From NCBI GenBank assembly GCA_043778315.1, contig JAYWGJ010000116.1, forward strand, positions 1 through 8,125: 8,125 nt of DNA, given 5' to 3'. Both the position numbers and the translations under genes were made by a program. Source of the DNA: JBEEMU01 sp043778315. GTDB taxonomy: Bacteria > Bacteroidota > Bacteroidia > Chitinophagales > Saprospiraceae. The notes beneath the pieces are model-generated. The model saw nothing but the letters and a program-made list of their open reading frames with translations, searched no databases and was not told the DNA's origin. Positions 1 through 6,196 of the stretch are shown here, in pieces; within the stretch, counting starts at the first letter, position 1; every line of letters starts with the position of its first letter.

Positions 1-80
1 TATCGGGAACGCCGAAAAATAGTTAAAACGTAGCATTTGCGTAGGTTTAAGCTATTTTTCAAGTGTAGATAAATAATCAC
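1..80 (-). repeat. 85-bp hairpin-forming repeat, copy 1 (clipped by the window edge)
   Basis: Read on the minus strand, this begins with GTGATTATTTATCTACACT and ends with CGTTCCCGATA, matching the copy at 6041-6125. The 61 bases after the shared 19-base start align without gaps, with about 19 differences concentrated in the centre. The last five bases (ATCAC in copy 2) fall outside the window. Inside, two arms (about 15-36 and 38-60) can fold on each other through GAAAAATAG and CTATTTTTC with imperfect pairing beyond. It lies about 20 bp past the rfbA stop, so it may end or stabilise the operon transcript. Similarity continues weakly to about position 96. Confidence 0.8.
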
Positions 81-100
81 AACTAATTTTATTCAGCTAC

Positions 101-964
101 TTATATTGACAATATCGACAATAAATAATCTCCATAGCCGCTTTTGCGCAACGGTTCGGCGAGCTTAGTTAAGTCATCTTTGGTAATATAATTCATTTTG
201 TAGGCTACTTCTTCGATGCAACCTACTTTTAAGCCCTGTCGTTCCTCGAGTATTTGAATAAAAGTAGCGGCTTGCATCAACGACTGAAAAGTGCCTGTAT
301 CCAACCACGCCGTACCACGGCTCAGTACTTTTACTTGCAACGTGCCGCGTTCCAAATAGTGCTTATTCACGTCCGTTATCTCGTATTCTCCGCGTGCGCT
401 CGGCAACAAATTTTTGGCTACTTCCACCACCGAATTGTCATAAAAATACAGACCTGGCACGGCGTAGCGCGACTTCGGTTTTGTGGGTTTTTCCTCAATA
501 GATAACGCGGTATAGTTCTCGTCAAAATCCACCACGCCGTACCGTTCGGGGTCAGCTACGGGATACGCAAAAACGATACCGCCCTGAGGCGAATGGCATT
601 CTTGTAGCAGTTTGTGCAAACCAGCCGCATGAAAAATATTATCGCCCAAAATTAAAGCGACATCGTCGCTACCAATAAAATCCGCCCCGAGTACGAAGGC
701 TTGCGCTAAGCCGTTCGGCACTTCCTGCACCACATACTCGAACCGACAACCTAAGCGGCTACCGTCACCTAATAGTTTTTCGAAATTAGGCAAATCGTGC
801 GGCGTACTGATAATCAATATTTCGCGAATACCCGCCATCATTAGCACCGACAACGGGTAATAAATCATTGGTTTATCGTATATCGGCATCAATTGTTTGC
901 TGATGCCGAGCGTAATAGGGTGTAGGCGCGTACCCGAGCCGCCCGCCAAAATAATGCCTTTCAT
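101..964 (-). CDS. rfbA: Glucose-1-phosphate thymidylyltransferase (RmlA/RfbA)
   Basis: The 287-residue product is of normal family length. It catalyses dTTP plus glucose-1-phosphate to dTDP-glucose, the first step towards dTDP-L-rhamnose and other deoxysugars of cell-surface polysaccharides, in the cytoplasm. The N-terminal nucleotide-binding signature GGSGTRLHP (8-16) is followed by SKQL (22-25) and the YDKPMIYYPL segment. LGDN (106-109) supplies a metal- and sugar-binding aspartate. EEKP (157-160), GEYEITDVN (192-200) and WLDTGT (220-225) are further RmlA hallmarks. The start is the ATG directly before the KGIILAGG strand and leaves a 24-bp gap after galE, so it is probably last in that operon. 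The partner genes rfbB, rfbC and rfbD are not in the window. The assignment is firm; the polysaccharide served is unknown. Confidence 0.96.
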   Translation of the reverse strand: MKGIILAGGSGTRLHPITLGISKQLMPIYDKPMIYYPLSVLMMAGIREILIISTPHDLPNFEKLLGDGSRLGCRFEYVVQEVPNGLAQAFVLGADFIGSDDVALILGDNIFHAAGLHKLLQECHSPQGGIVFAYPVADPERYGVVDFDENYTALSIEEKPTKPKSRYAVPGLYFYDNSVVEVAKNLLPSARGEYEITDVNKHYLERGTLQVKVLSRGTAWLDTGTFQSLMQAATFIQILEERQGLKVGCIEEVAYKMNYITKDDLTKLAEPLRKSGYGDYLLSILSI

Positions 965-969
965 ATTAT

Positions 970-997
970 ATATATTACAAATTATATATTACAAATT
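970..997. repeat. Perfect 14-bp tandem duplication across the galE stop codon
   Basis: ATATATTACAAATT occurs twice back to back at 970-983 and 984-997. The right copy covers the last codons and stop of galE; the left copy lies in the galE-rfbA gap. Fourteen bases equal two 7-mers, the same period as the other tandem repeats of this window. Confidence 0.9.
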
Positions 998-2011
998 ACG
1001 ATTTTGTTCAAACTGCCACGCCGAACGCATAATATCCTCGATAGAGTATTTTGGCTGCCAGCCTAATTTTTCTTTTGCTTTAGTATAATCGGAATAGATA
1101 GCGACTACGTCGCCTGCTCTTCGCTGGCCTAGGCTGTAATTCAACGGCTGTTTTGTTGTATTTTTGAAGGCGTTTAGTGCTTCCAAAACTGTCACACCTT
1201 GCCCTATTCCCACATTAAATACTTCACAATTTGTTTCATTTTTTTTCGCCGTAAGGTAATCCATACATTTGGTATGCGCATCTGCCAAATCCATGATATG
1301 GATAAAATCGCGCACACAAGAGCCGTCGCGGGTCGGGTAATCTGTACCAAAAACGGTGAGTTGTAGTATATTTCCTTTGGCAGTTTCCATAATCATAGGC
1401 GTAAGGTATATGGGTTTGCCCCACGACACTTCGCCTATCAAACCCGACTCGTGCGCGCCCGCAGGGTTGAAATACCGCAACAACACAAATTGCTGCTTGG
1501 TGTGTTTGCGACTAAAATGTTCTATAATACCTTCGCCCATTTGCTTCGTGTGTCCGTAGGGTGATTCTGCTTTTTGCAACGGCGTAGCCTCCGTTACGGG
1601 CAACTCGGTCGTATTGCCGTACACCGAACAAGACGACGAAAATATAAAATACGGCACGTCAAACTCGACCAAACAGTCTAGCACGTTAAGCAAACTATCC
1701 ATATTATTGCGATAATAAAGCATCGGTTCATGCACCGATTCGCCTACGCTTTTCAGCGCAGCGAAGTGTATCACACCTACTATATCGGGGTTTTCTATAA
1801 AAATCTGTCTTGTTTTTTGTTTGTCACAAATATCGACAACATAATTTTTTATGGCTTCGCCTGTAATTTTATGCACGCCATCGAGTTGCGTTGCCGCCGA
1901 CCGCAAATGACTATCTGCCGAAACCACCTCGTAGCCATTATGGATTAAATCCACAATAGTATGGCTACCAATATAGCCGCTTCCGCCCGTTACTAATATT
2001 TTATTTTTCAA
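989..2011 (-). CDS. galE: UDP-glucose 4-epimerase
   Basis: The 340-residue product fits the extended short-chain dehydrogenase/reductase family and the usual GalE length. It interconverts UDP-glucose and UDP-galactose with tightly bound NAD in the cytoplasm. The Rossmann glycine motif TGGSGYIG spans 8-15. HFAALKSVGESV (82-93), FSSSCSVYG with the likely catalytic serine at 127, and the YxxxK pair Y152/K156 are present. DGSCVRDFIHIMDLA (229-243) and QRRAGDV (296-302) are typical GalE sugar-binding regions. The segment after the second strand reads SADSHLRS where most GalE proteins have DNLSNS, a small oddity near the NAD adenosine site. The gene lies 25 bp after the outer-membrane protein gene and 24 bp before rfbA on the same strand. 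A related 4-epimerase acting on an N-acetylated or other UDP-sugar cannot be excluded. Confidence 0.93.
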   Translation of the reverse strand: MKNKILVTGGSGYIGSHTIVDLIHNGYEVVSADSHLRSAATQLDGVHKITGEAIKNYVVDICDKQKTRQIFIENPDIVGVIHFAALKSVGESVHEPMLYYRNNMDSLLNVLDCLVEFDVPYFIFSSSCSVYGNTTELPVTEATPLQKAESPYGHTKQMGEGIIEHFSRKHTKQQFVLLRYFNPAGAHESGLIGEVSWGKPIYLTPMIMETAKGNILQLTVFGTDYPTRDGSCVRDFIHIMDLADAHTKCMDYLTAKKNETNCEVFNVGIGQGVTVLEALNAFKNTTKQPLNYSLGQRRAGDVVAIYSDYTKAKEKLGWQPKYSIEDIMRSAWQFEQNRNL

Positions 2012-2036
2012 AATAAAAACAATATTATAAAAGCAA

Positions 2037-3392
2037 TTAATTGAATTTTGGGTGATAGAACCAGGTATTATCGTTTAGCGTAAAGCCAATATTGAACCGT
2101 GTATAATTTTCGGTGAGCAGCAGCGAGTTGCCGCGTTGCCCAAAATCGAAGCCGATATTGATAAACGACGGAATACCACGCGGCAGGCGTAGCGGCAAGC
2201 CGAAGCCGACAGTCGCGCCCGTTTCGCTAAACGTCCGTCCGCTTACTACACGCGGGTCTTGCGCGCTATACACACCTGCGCGATACGCAATATGCTTCCA
2301 ATAATTGCCAAAAGCCTTGTAGTCGGGTATCCATTGTCCACCTACGCGGAAGGCGGTGACGTTGCGTAAACTATCGTTTTTTACGGGGTTCACGAACTGC
2401 GACCAAGCGGTAGAGGTGTATTGCGCGCCGACTAACCAGTTGTTATCGGCAGCTATTTGTACACCCAAATTCACATCGGTAGGTAGGGCTACTGCATTAT
2501 ACAAGCCATAGTTTTCGATGACTGCTGCGCCGCCTAAGGCAGGCTGTGTACGCCCGCGTACATTATCATTAAAGCTATTAATGCGCATAGAAGGACTAAC
2601 GGTAGCACCAATTGTTACTCGGAGTTTATCTCGGCGGCGATAATCATCGTCGTTTTCGCCCGCGATGCGCTTTGTAGCGACATATTCATATTGCGCGCCT
2701 AAGCGAGTACTAAATCCACTATATACTACGTCGTCCTCGAAGCGGGTCGAGTAGCCATACTTGTACCGAGGGTCTAAAATATCTACTTGTCGGGTAAAAC
2801 GTTCTCTACCAAAAAGGTAATTAATAGCCAAACCAGCCGAGAAATTTTTATATTTAAAGCCGTTGCTCCAGCCCAATTGATTGATGCCGCCGCCGCCGCT
2901 CGACTTATAAAACAAGGTGTCCGCTTGCGCGTTCGGTGCGGTCGACCGCACGTCGTAGCCCACGCTGCTATAAGGGTTGAGGCTCACCGCCATTCCCCAT
3001 TTCCATTTACGTTTTTTCTTCTGTCCGATTTCGTTGAGCGGGTTGAACAACGGAAACGCTAACGAAACGTTGTTGATACTCCCCGAGTAGGCGTAGCCAA
3101 ACTGACTGCCTGCCTTAAAATCGGCGTATTTGCCCGATAGCGAAAGCTCATAGGCGGTCATAGATAAGTGACCGAGCGAGGCAGGGTTGGTGACGTTAAA
3201 ACTAAACGGATTATTATAAGTTACGCCTACACCGCCACCCATCGACTGTACGGCGGTATTGTTTTGTTGCTCCATATCACCGATGCCGAAGCGCGAATAC
3301 GGCGAATTGCCATTAACGACTTGCGCCGTGAGCGCGGAAAGTGTGTTGCAAAATAGTAGGGCAATTACTGCGCCTTTCAAAAAATAATTCAT
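2037..3392 (-). CDS. Outer-membrane beta-barrel protein next to coaX
   Basis: The 451-residue protein starts with a signal peptide: MNYFLKGAVIALLF is followed by a probable signal peptidase I cut after A23 (LTA|Q). The mature N-terminus carries NSPYSRFGIGDMEQQ and SMGGGVGVTYNNPFSFNVTNPAS, a pattern I associate with Bacteroidota outer-membrane proteins of the FadL/PorV-like kind. Alternating aromatic and polar strands continue to the end, closing with TRFNIGFTLNDNTWFYHPKFN as expected for a barrel's last strand. No catalytic motif is visible. It is co-directional with coaX (35-bp gap) and galE (25-bp gap). A coaX plus outer-membrane-protein pair recurs in this phylum from my recollection, which favours a conserved envelope role over an accessory one. 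The transported substrate, if any, is unknown. Confidence 0.85.
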   Translation of the reverse strand: MNYFLKGAVIALLFCNTLSALTAQVVNGNSPYSRFGIGDMEQQNNTAVQSMGGGVGVTYNNPFSFNVTNPASLGHLSMTAYELSLSGKYADFKAGSQFGYAYSGSINNVSLAFPLFNPLNEIGQKKKRKWKWGMAVSLNPYSSVGYDVRSTAPNAQADTLFYKSSGGGGINQLGWSNGFKYKNFSAGLAINYLFGRERFTRQVDILDPRYKYGYSTRFEDDVVYSGFSTRLGAQYEYVATKRIAGENDDDYRRRDKLRVTIGATVSPSMRINSFNDNVRGRTQPALGGAAVIENYGLYNAVALPTDVNLGVQIAADNNWLVGAQYTSTAWSQFVNPVKNDSLRNVTAFRVGGQWIPDYKAFGNYWKHIAYRAGVYSAQDPRVVSGRTFSETGATVGFGLPLRLPRGIPSFINIGFDFGQRGNSLLLTENYTRFNIGFTLNDNTWFYHPKFN

Positions 3393-3427
3393 TGGTTGTT
3401 ACTAATAAGTAAATATTATGAGTGCGC

Positions 3428-4159
3428 TTAGGCACAATGATTTTCATTGTATTGTAATATGCTATTTAAGCCTTTCAATACTAAATTTTTATCGGTATAA
3501 ATCGGTTCGGGCAAGTAGGTTTTGAGGTCGGCAGCGTCGCCGCCCGTCAGTATCAACTGCACATCGCCGTACTCGTTATTATACAAATCCAAAAATCCCT
3601 TTGCCTCCAACGCGACCGCCGTGAGTACGCCCGTAGCGATAGCGGTATTAGTATTATAACCGCAAAAACCGTCCAAACGCTGCCTCGATACCAAGGGCAG
3701 CTTCGCCGTGAACTCGTGCAGCGCGCGAAAACGCATCGTAATACCCAAAGAAATACTGCCGCCAATATACGTTTGGTCGGCGCGCAAAAAATCATATTTG
3801 ATGCAAGTTCCCGCATCTATCACTAAGCAATTTTTGTCCGAAAACAACGAAAAAGCACCACAAACAGCCGCTAATCGGTCTTTCCCGAGCGTTTCGGGCG
3901 TGGCGTAGGCGTTTTTTATCGGTATAGGCGTGTTGTGCGAAAGCAATAAAAAATCCGTTTTCGAGCTTAAAAACGCCACTAAATCAGGCGCATGCGCCAC
4001 CACCGAACAGAGCATACTGCGCTGTATTAAATATTTGTTAAAAATGGTTTGCAGCCACGCCGTCGTCAGCGTTTTGCGCTGATACTGCGCCACTATTTCG
4101 CCGTCGGCGAACACCGCTATTTTTGCTCGCGTGTTGCCGAGGTCTATCACTAAGTTCAT
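3428..4159 (-). CDS. coaX: Type III pantothenate kinase
   Basis: The 243-residue protein phosphorylates pantothenate with ATP, the first step of coenzyme A synthesis in the cytoplasm. It shows the ASKHA-fold motifs of CoaX: phosphate-binding DLGNTRAK (6-13), GKDR (92-95) with the expected catalytic aspartate D94, the second nucleotide motif DAGT (115-118), GGSISLGITMRFRALHEFTAKLP (133-155, written in part: GGSIS, then R143, R145, L147, T151, LP), and LTGGDA (204-209). Length is normal for the family. It is the first gene of the leftward run. A good -7 box lies about 32 bp upstream of the ATG, and the start is fixed by the DLGNT strand beginning at residue 3. Confidence 0.96.
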   Translation of the reverse strand: MNLVIDLGNTRAKIAVFADGEIVAQYQRKTLTTAWLQTIFNKYLIQRSMLCSVVAHAPDLVAFLSSKTDFLLLSHNTPIPIKNAYATPETLGKDRLAAVCGAFSLFSDKNCLVIDAGTCIKYDFLRADQTYIGGSISLGITMRFRALHEFTAKLPLVSRQRLDGFCGYNTNTAIATGVLTAVALEAKGFLDLYNNEYGDVQLILTGGDAADLKTYLPEPIYTDKNLVLKGLNSILQYNENHCA

Positions 4160-4190
4160 GCGAAGGTTCGCCGTTCGTTAAAAAATCGCT

Positions 4191-4198
4191 CAAAGATA
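4191..4198 (-). promoter_or_regulatory. Bacteroidota-type -7 promoter box for coaX operon
   Basis: On the minus strand this reads TATCTTTG, an exact match to the TAnnTTTG -7 consensus of the primary sigma factor in this phylum. A good TTTG -33 element at the usual 17-23 base spacing is not evident. Transcription would begin about 7 bases downstream, giving a leader of roughly 25 nt before the coaX ATG. Confidence 0.6.
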
Positions 4199-4244
4199 GG
4201 GAATTTTATGGAAGCTAAGTATATGTTTAAAATTTTATGTTAAG

Positions 4245-4349
4245 TTGAGGTATTAATAGCTGAAATAAAAAAGCGTTTCACCGACTCAATGGTGGAACGC
4301 TTTTTTTATAGGATTGTATAAGATTTGGTAAATATCAATAATACCTCAA
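4245..4349. repeat. 105-bp segment bounded by perfect 11-bp inverted repeats around a hairpin
   Basis: TTGAGGTATTA at 4245-4255 is the exact reverse complement of TAATACCTCAA at 4339-4349. The strong hairpin at 4267-4306 lies between them. The segment occupies most of the coaX-to-4540 divergent intergenic space (4160-4539), which holds no ORF of note. It could be a small MITE-like insertion or the stem of a structured RNA. Confidence 0.6.
4267..4306. terminator. Bidirectional rho-independent terminator hairpin
   Basis: A 16-bp stem (4267-4282 with 4291-4306, one wobble pair) has the core GCGTTTCACC/GGTGGAACGC, an 8-base loop GACTCAAT, and A/T runs on both flanks, so it would give a U tail in either direction. 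It is misplaced for its neighbours: coaX is transcribed away to the left and the next gene away to the right, and the coaX promoter lies beyond it. No gene is seen that it would terminate. Confidence 0.75.
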
Positions 4350-4437
4350 TTTATTGTGTTTATAGTGGATTCAAATGTAGGCATAATTTGGTTTATTGTG
4401 TCCATTTTAAAATAAAATAAAAAAATATCGACAAATA

Positions 4438-4469
4438 TTTGGAAATGTCAAATAAGTATTGCATTTTTG
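4438..4469 (+). promoter_or_regulatory. Candidate promoter for the T9SS cargo gene
   Basis: TTTG at 4438-4441 is followed after 20 bases by CATTTTTG at 4462-4469, one base off the TAnnTTTG -7 consensus. The spacing suits the phylum's primary sigma factor. The predicted start would leave a leader of about 60-65 nt before the ATG at 4540. Confidence 0.4.
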
Positions 4470-4539
4470 TAATGTAGCAGCGAAAGACACATCATTCTGA
4501 TTACTATATTACTCCATTTTTATCTAAACAACTCTCCTT

Positions 4540-5098
4540 ATGCCACAGTTACCACACCTTTTGCGTACCTTGCGCCAGCAAGTATTTTTCGCAGCTCGCA
4601 GCTCGCAGCTCGCAGCTCGCACTACTCCCGGTTGTTTTTAGCGGTTTAGCGAATACCGCGACAGCGCAATCCTCACCTTGCGACCCTTACGGGTTTGATT
4701 ACACCACTATCGTATGCAAATACGACGACAATGGCGGACGTACTTTTCGCGGCTTTGCCTGCGCCACACTTCCGCCTCAAAATCCATCAGTAAATCGACA
4801 GGCAAAAACACCACCTATCGAGAACGCGCCTGCTACCTCGCCCAACTGGGACGCAGGGCGTGTAGTGCTGTCGCCGAACCCAACGGAAAATCAATTTATG
4901 GTACAGCTTACCGACGCACCGCCTACGGGCGCGGTTTTCTATTTGATTGATGGCAATGGTCGCCTGCTCCTCGAGGTTGCCGCCACCGACACCACCACCC
5001 CACAATTTTCATTAGACCGCTACCCGTCGGAGACTTACACCCTTGTATTGATACAACAAGGTAAGTTACTCTGGCAGGGTAGAGTGACCAAAATTTAA
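4540..5098 (+). CDS. Small secreted T9SS cargo protein, reading frame OFF at a 7-bp repeat (candidate phase-variable)
   Basis: From the ATG at 4540 the frame runs through a four-copy GCAGCTC repeat and hits TAG at 4639-4641 after 33 residues. The other reading frame is open from the repeat to TAA at 5098 and has no ATG upstream of the repeat. Removing one repeat copy joins them into 183 residues. The joined protein has a signal peptide with hydrophobic core LALLPVVFSGLA and a cut near TATA|Q (40/41), a short mature region with cysteines at 45, 57 and 72 and a Pro/Asn-rich linker, and a type A sorting domain from about 107 (LSPNPT at 108-113, then LIDGNGRLL) to the end RVTKI. Such domains direct proteins through the T9SS to the cell surface. 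The mature part is too short to recognise. A fixed frameshift or sequencing error is the alternative. Confidence 0.7.
4589..4620 (+). repeat. Heptanucleotide tandem repeat (GCAGCTC)n, four full copies
   Basis: Four perfect GCAGCTC units at 4591-4618 plus partial units at each end give 32 bases with period 7. The array sits inside the signal-peptide codons of the gene starting at 4540. Seven is not a multiple of three, so each gain or loss of a unit changes the frame; three or six copies would restore it. Confidence 0.95.
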
Positions 5099-5130
5099 AC
5101 CAAACTTTTCAGCGATTTAAAACTCGTTTG

Positions 5131-5157
5131 CCGTGCATGAATTTACTTCATGCATGG
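5131..5157. repeat. Perfect small hairpin, 11-bp stem
   Basis: CCGTGCATGAA (5131-5141) pairs with TTCATGCATGG (5147-5157) around the loop TTTAC, with one G-T wobble. It lies 33 bp past the T9SS gene stop and 41 bp before the next ATG. It lacks a T tail, so it is not a typical terminator. It may be a REP-like hairpin, an mRNA-end stabiliser or a regulator-binding palindrome. Confidence 0.7.
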
Positions 5158-5197
5158 GTGTATAGTCATTTTCTAACGTTTAAAAATCATATTAAAA

Positions 5198-5923
5198 ATG
5201 AAAAAAAAAATTTTTTGTACAACGGGTATTACTGCACTAATTTCCTTTTTGGCTTGCGCCAACATGTATGCACAAGGCGGCGGTTTTTTACTTGGGCGCA
5301 CAGGCGTAGAGGTGAGCGAACGCCCCCACATCAACAACAGAGGCGATTTCGCAACCGAAACTCGCATAGGCGGCAAATTGGATAATATTGTATTGGGCGT
5401 AAGCTATCTGATTACAGACGCAAAAAGTTTTTACGCGGGTAGCGGCTTGGGTGCAGATTTGGGTTACGATGCGCGCTTCAAACGCGGCTGGGGCATCAAT
5501 ACCAATTTGCACTACGCCGCTACTGCCAATAAAGGCATTGGGTATCAAAACCAGTTTAATGATTTGGGGCTGACGCTCGCTGTTTACAAACAAATAGAAG
5601 GACGCAAACGCTTGTTTTTCTGCAAACCGTTTGTGATGGCAGGCGCTGCCTACAATCAAAATAAAACCACCCTTGACAATATCTATTACAACCCTACCAC
5701 TATGGTATATACGCGCTACTTGAGTGTGCGTAACGAAAGCGGCGTAAGACCCGACGGCGCACTCGGTATCGCGTTCGGTTGGCGGCTCGGGCAATGGGTA
5801 GTAGGGCTTACACCTGTATATTACACAATAGGTATCTTGTCAGGCGCGCCGAGCCTTACACTCACGGCAGGCTACACCTTCCGCAATCAATCCGATTTTG
5901 ACGGCAAGGAAAAGAAGGAATAA
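5198..5923 (+). CDS. Probable outer-membrane beta-barrel protein with signal peptide
   Basis: The 241-residue product opens with MKKKIF, a hydrophobic core (ITALISFLACANM) and a probable signal peptidase I site after A25 (MYA|Q). FLAC is a poor lipobox, so a lipoprotein is less likely. The mature part is rich in alternating Gly, aromatic and polar residues (GGFLLGRTGVEV, WGINTNLHYAA, GLTLAVYKQ, PFVMAGAAYNQ, LTPVYYTIG, LTLTAGYTF), consistent with a barrel of about eight to ten strands, and ends with a charged tail DFDGKEKKE. I do not recognise the family or a substrate. The start is preferred because it gives a clean signal peptide; it is preceded by ATTAAAA and no Shine-Dalgarno sequence. A run of ten A follows the ATG at once. 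The gene stands alone between the T9SS gene and a repeat-rich spacer. Confidence 0.75.
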   Translation: MKKKIFCTTGITALISFLACANMYAQGGGFLLGRTGVEVSERPHINNRGDFATETRIGGKLDNIVLGVSYLITDAKSFYAGSGLGADLGYDARFKRGWGINTNLHYAATANKGIGYQNQFNDLGLTLAVYKQIEGRKRLFFCKPFVMAGAAYNQNKTTLDNIYYNPTTMVYTRYLSVRNESGVRPDGALGIAFGWRLGQWVVGLTPVYYTIGILSGAPSLTLTAGYTFRNQSDFDGKEKKE

Positions 5924-5986
5924 ATAGCAGATAGCAGTGAACAACTAACAGATAACAGTGAACAATTAATAGTGAATAGTGAAATC
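5924..5986. repeat. Degenerate heptamer array, nine 7-bp units
   Basis: Starting directly after the TAA at 5921-5923, 63 bases split cleanly into nine 7-mers. ATAGCAG occurs twice in a row, TGAACAA twice, and the rest (CTAACAG, ATAACAG, TTAATAG, TGAATAG, TGAAATC) are close variants. Period-7 intergenic arrays of this composition are familiar from cyanobacterial short tandemly repeated sequences. No ORF or RNA structure is evident here. Confidence 0.7.
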
Positions 5987-6040
5987 GCGTAGTGCGACAC
6001 TGTTGTAGAAATCAAGTAGTAAAGCTGAAATAAATTAGAC

Positions 6041-6125
6041 GTGATTATTTATCTACACTCAAAAAATAGTTCAACCCTACGTTTTACTTCGGTTTCAACT
6101 ATTTTCTATCGTTCCCGATAATCAC
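6041..6125 (+). repeat. 85-bp hairpin-forming repeat, copy 2 (complete)
   Basis: The element starts GTGATTAT and ends ATAATCAC, an 8-bp terminal inverted repeat. Internally AAAATAGTT (about 6063-6071) can pair with AACTATTTT (6097-6105) in an imperfect stem. It matches copy 1 at 1-80 in opposite orientation on the DNA but in the same orientation relative to the gene upstream of it (rfbA for copy 1, the 5198-5923 gene here). The preceding AGCTGAAATAAATTAG (6023-6038) also resembles the flank of copy 1. It lies 72 bp before the 6197 ATG, so it could end the upstream transcript. Confidence 0.8.
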
Positions 6126-6196
6126 GATTAATTTAAAACATATACTTACACACAATAATTTTAACAACCATTTATTTACATTTAAACCATACAAAT

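Noticed and set aside
4589..4620. CRISPR-like array
   Set aside because: The units are 7 bases, contiguous and without spacers.
4714..4950. Open frame of 78 codons on the plus strand overlapping the T9SS gene
   Set aside because: It is the alternative frame of the same region; its product is Arg/Tyr-rich without motifs, while the overlapping frame encodes a clear sorting domain.
5198..5260. Lipoprotein signal at the start of the barrel gene
   Set aside because: FLAC lacks the usual residue at -3 and a standard signal peptidase I site MYA|Q follows.
5288..5794. Long minus-strand open frame of 168 codons
   Set aside because: It lies wholly inside the plus-strand barrel gene, has no recognisable domain, and the plus-strand frame has a signal peptide and barrel pattern.
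5924..6040. tRNA or small RNA gene in the spacer
   Set aside because: No cloverleaf or conserved RNA signature could be found; the first half is a heptamer array and the rest shows no stable fold by eye.
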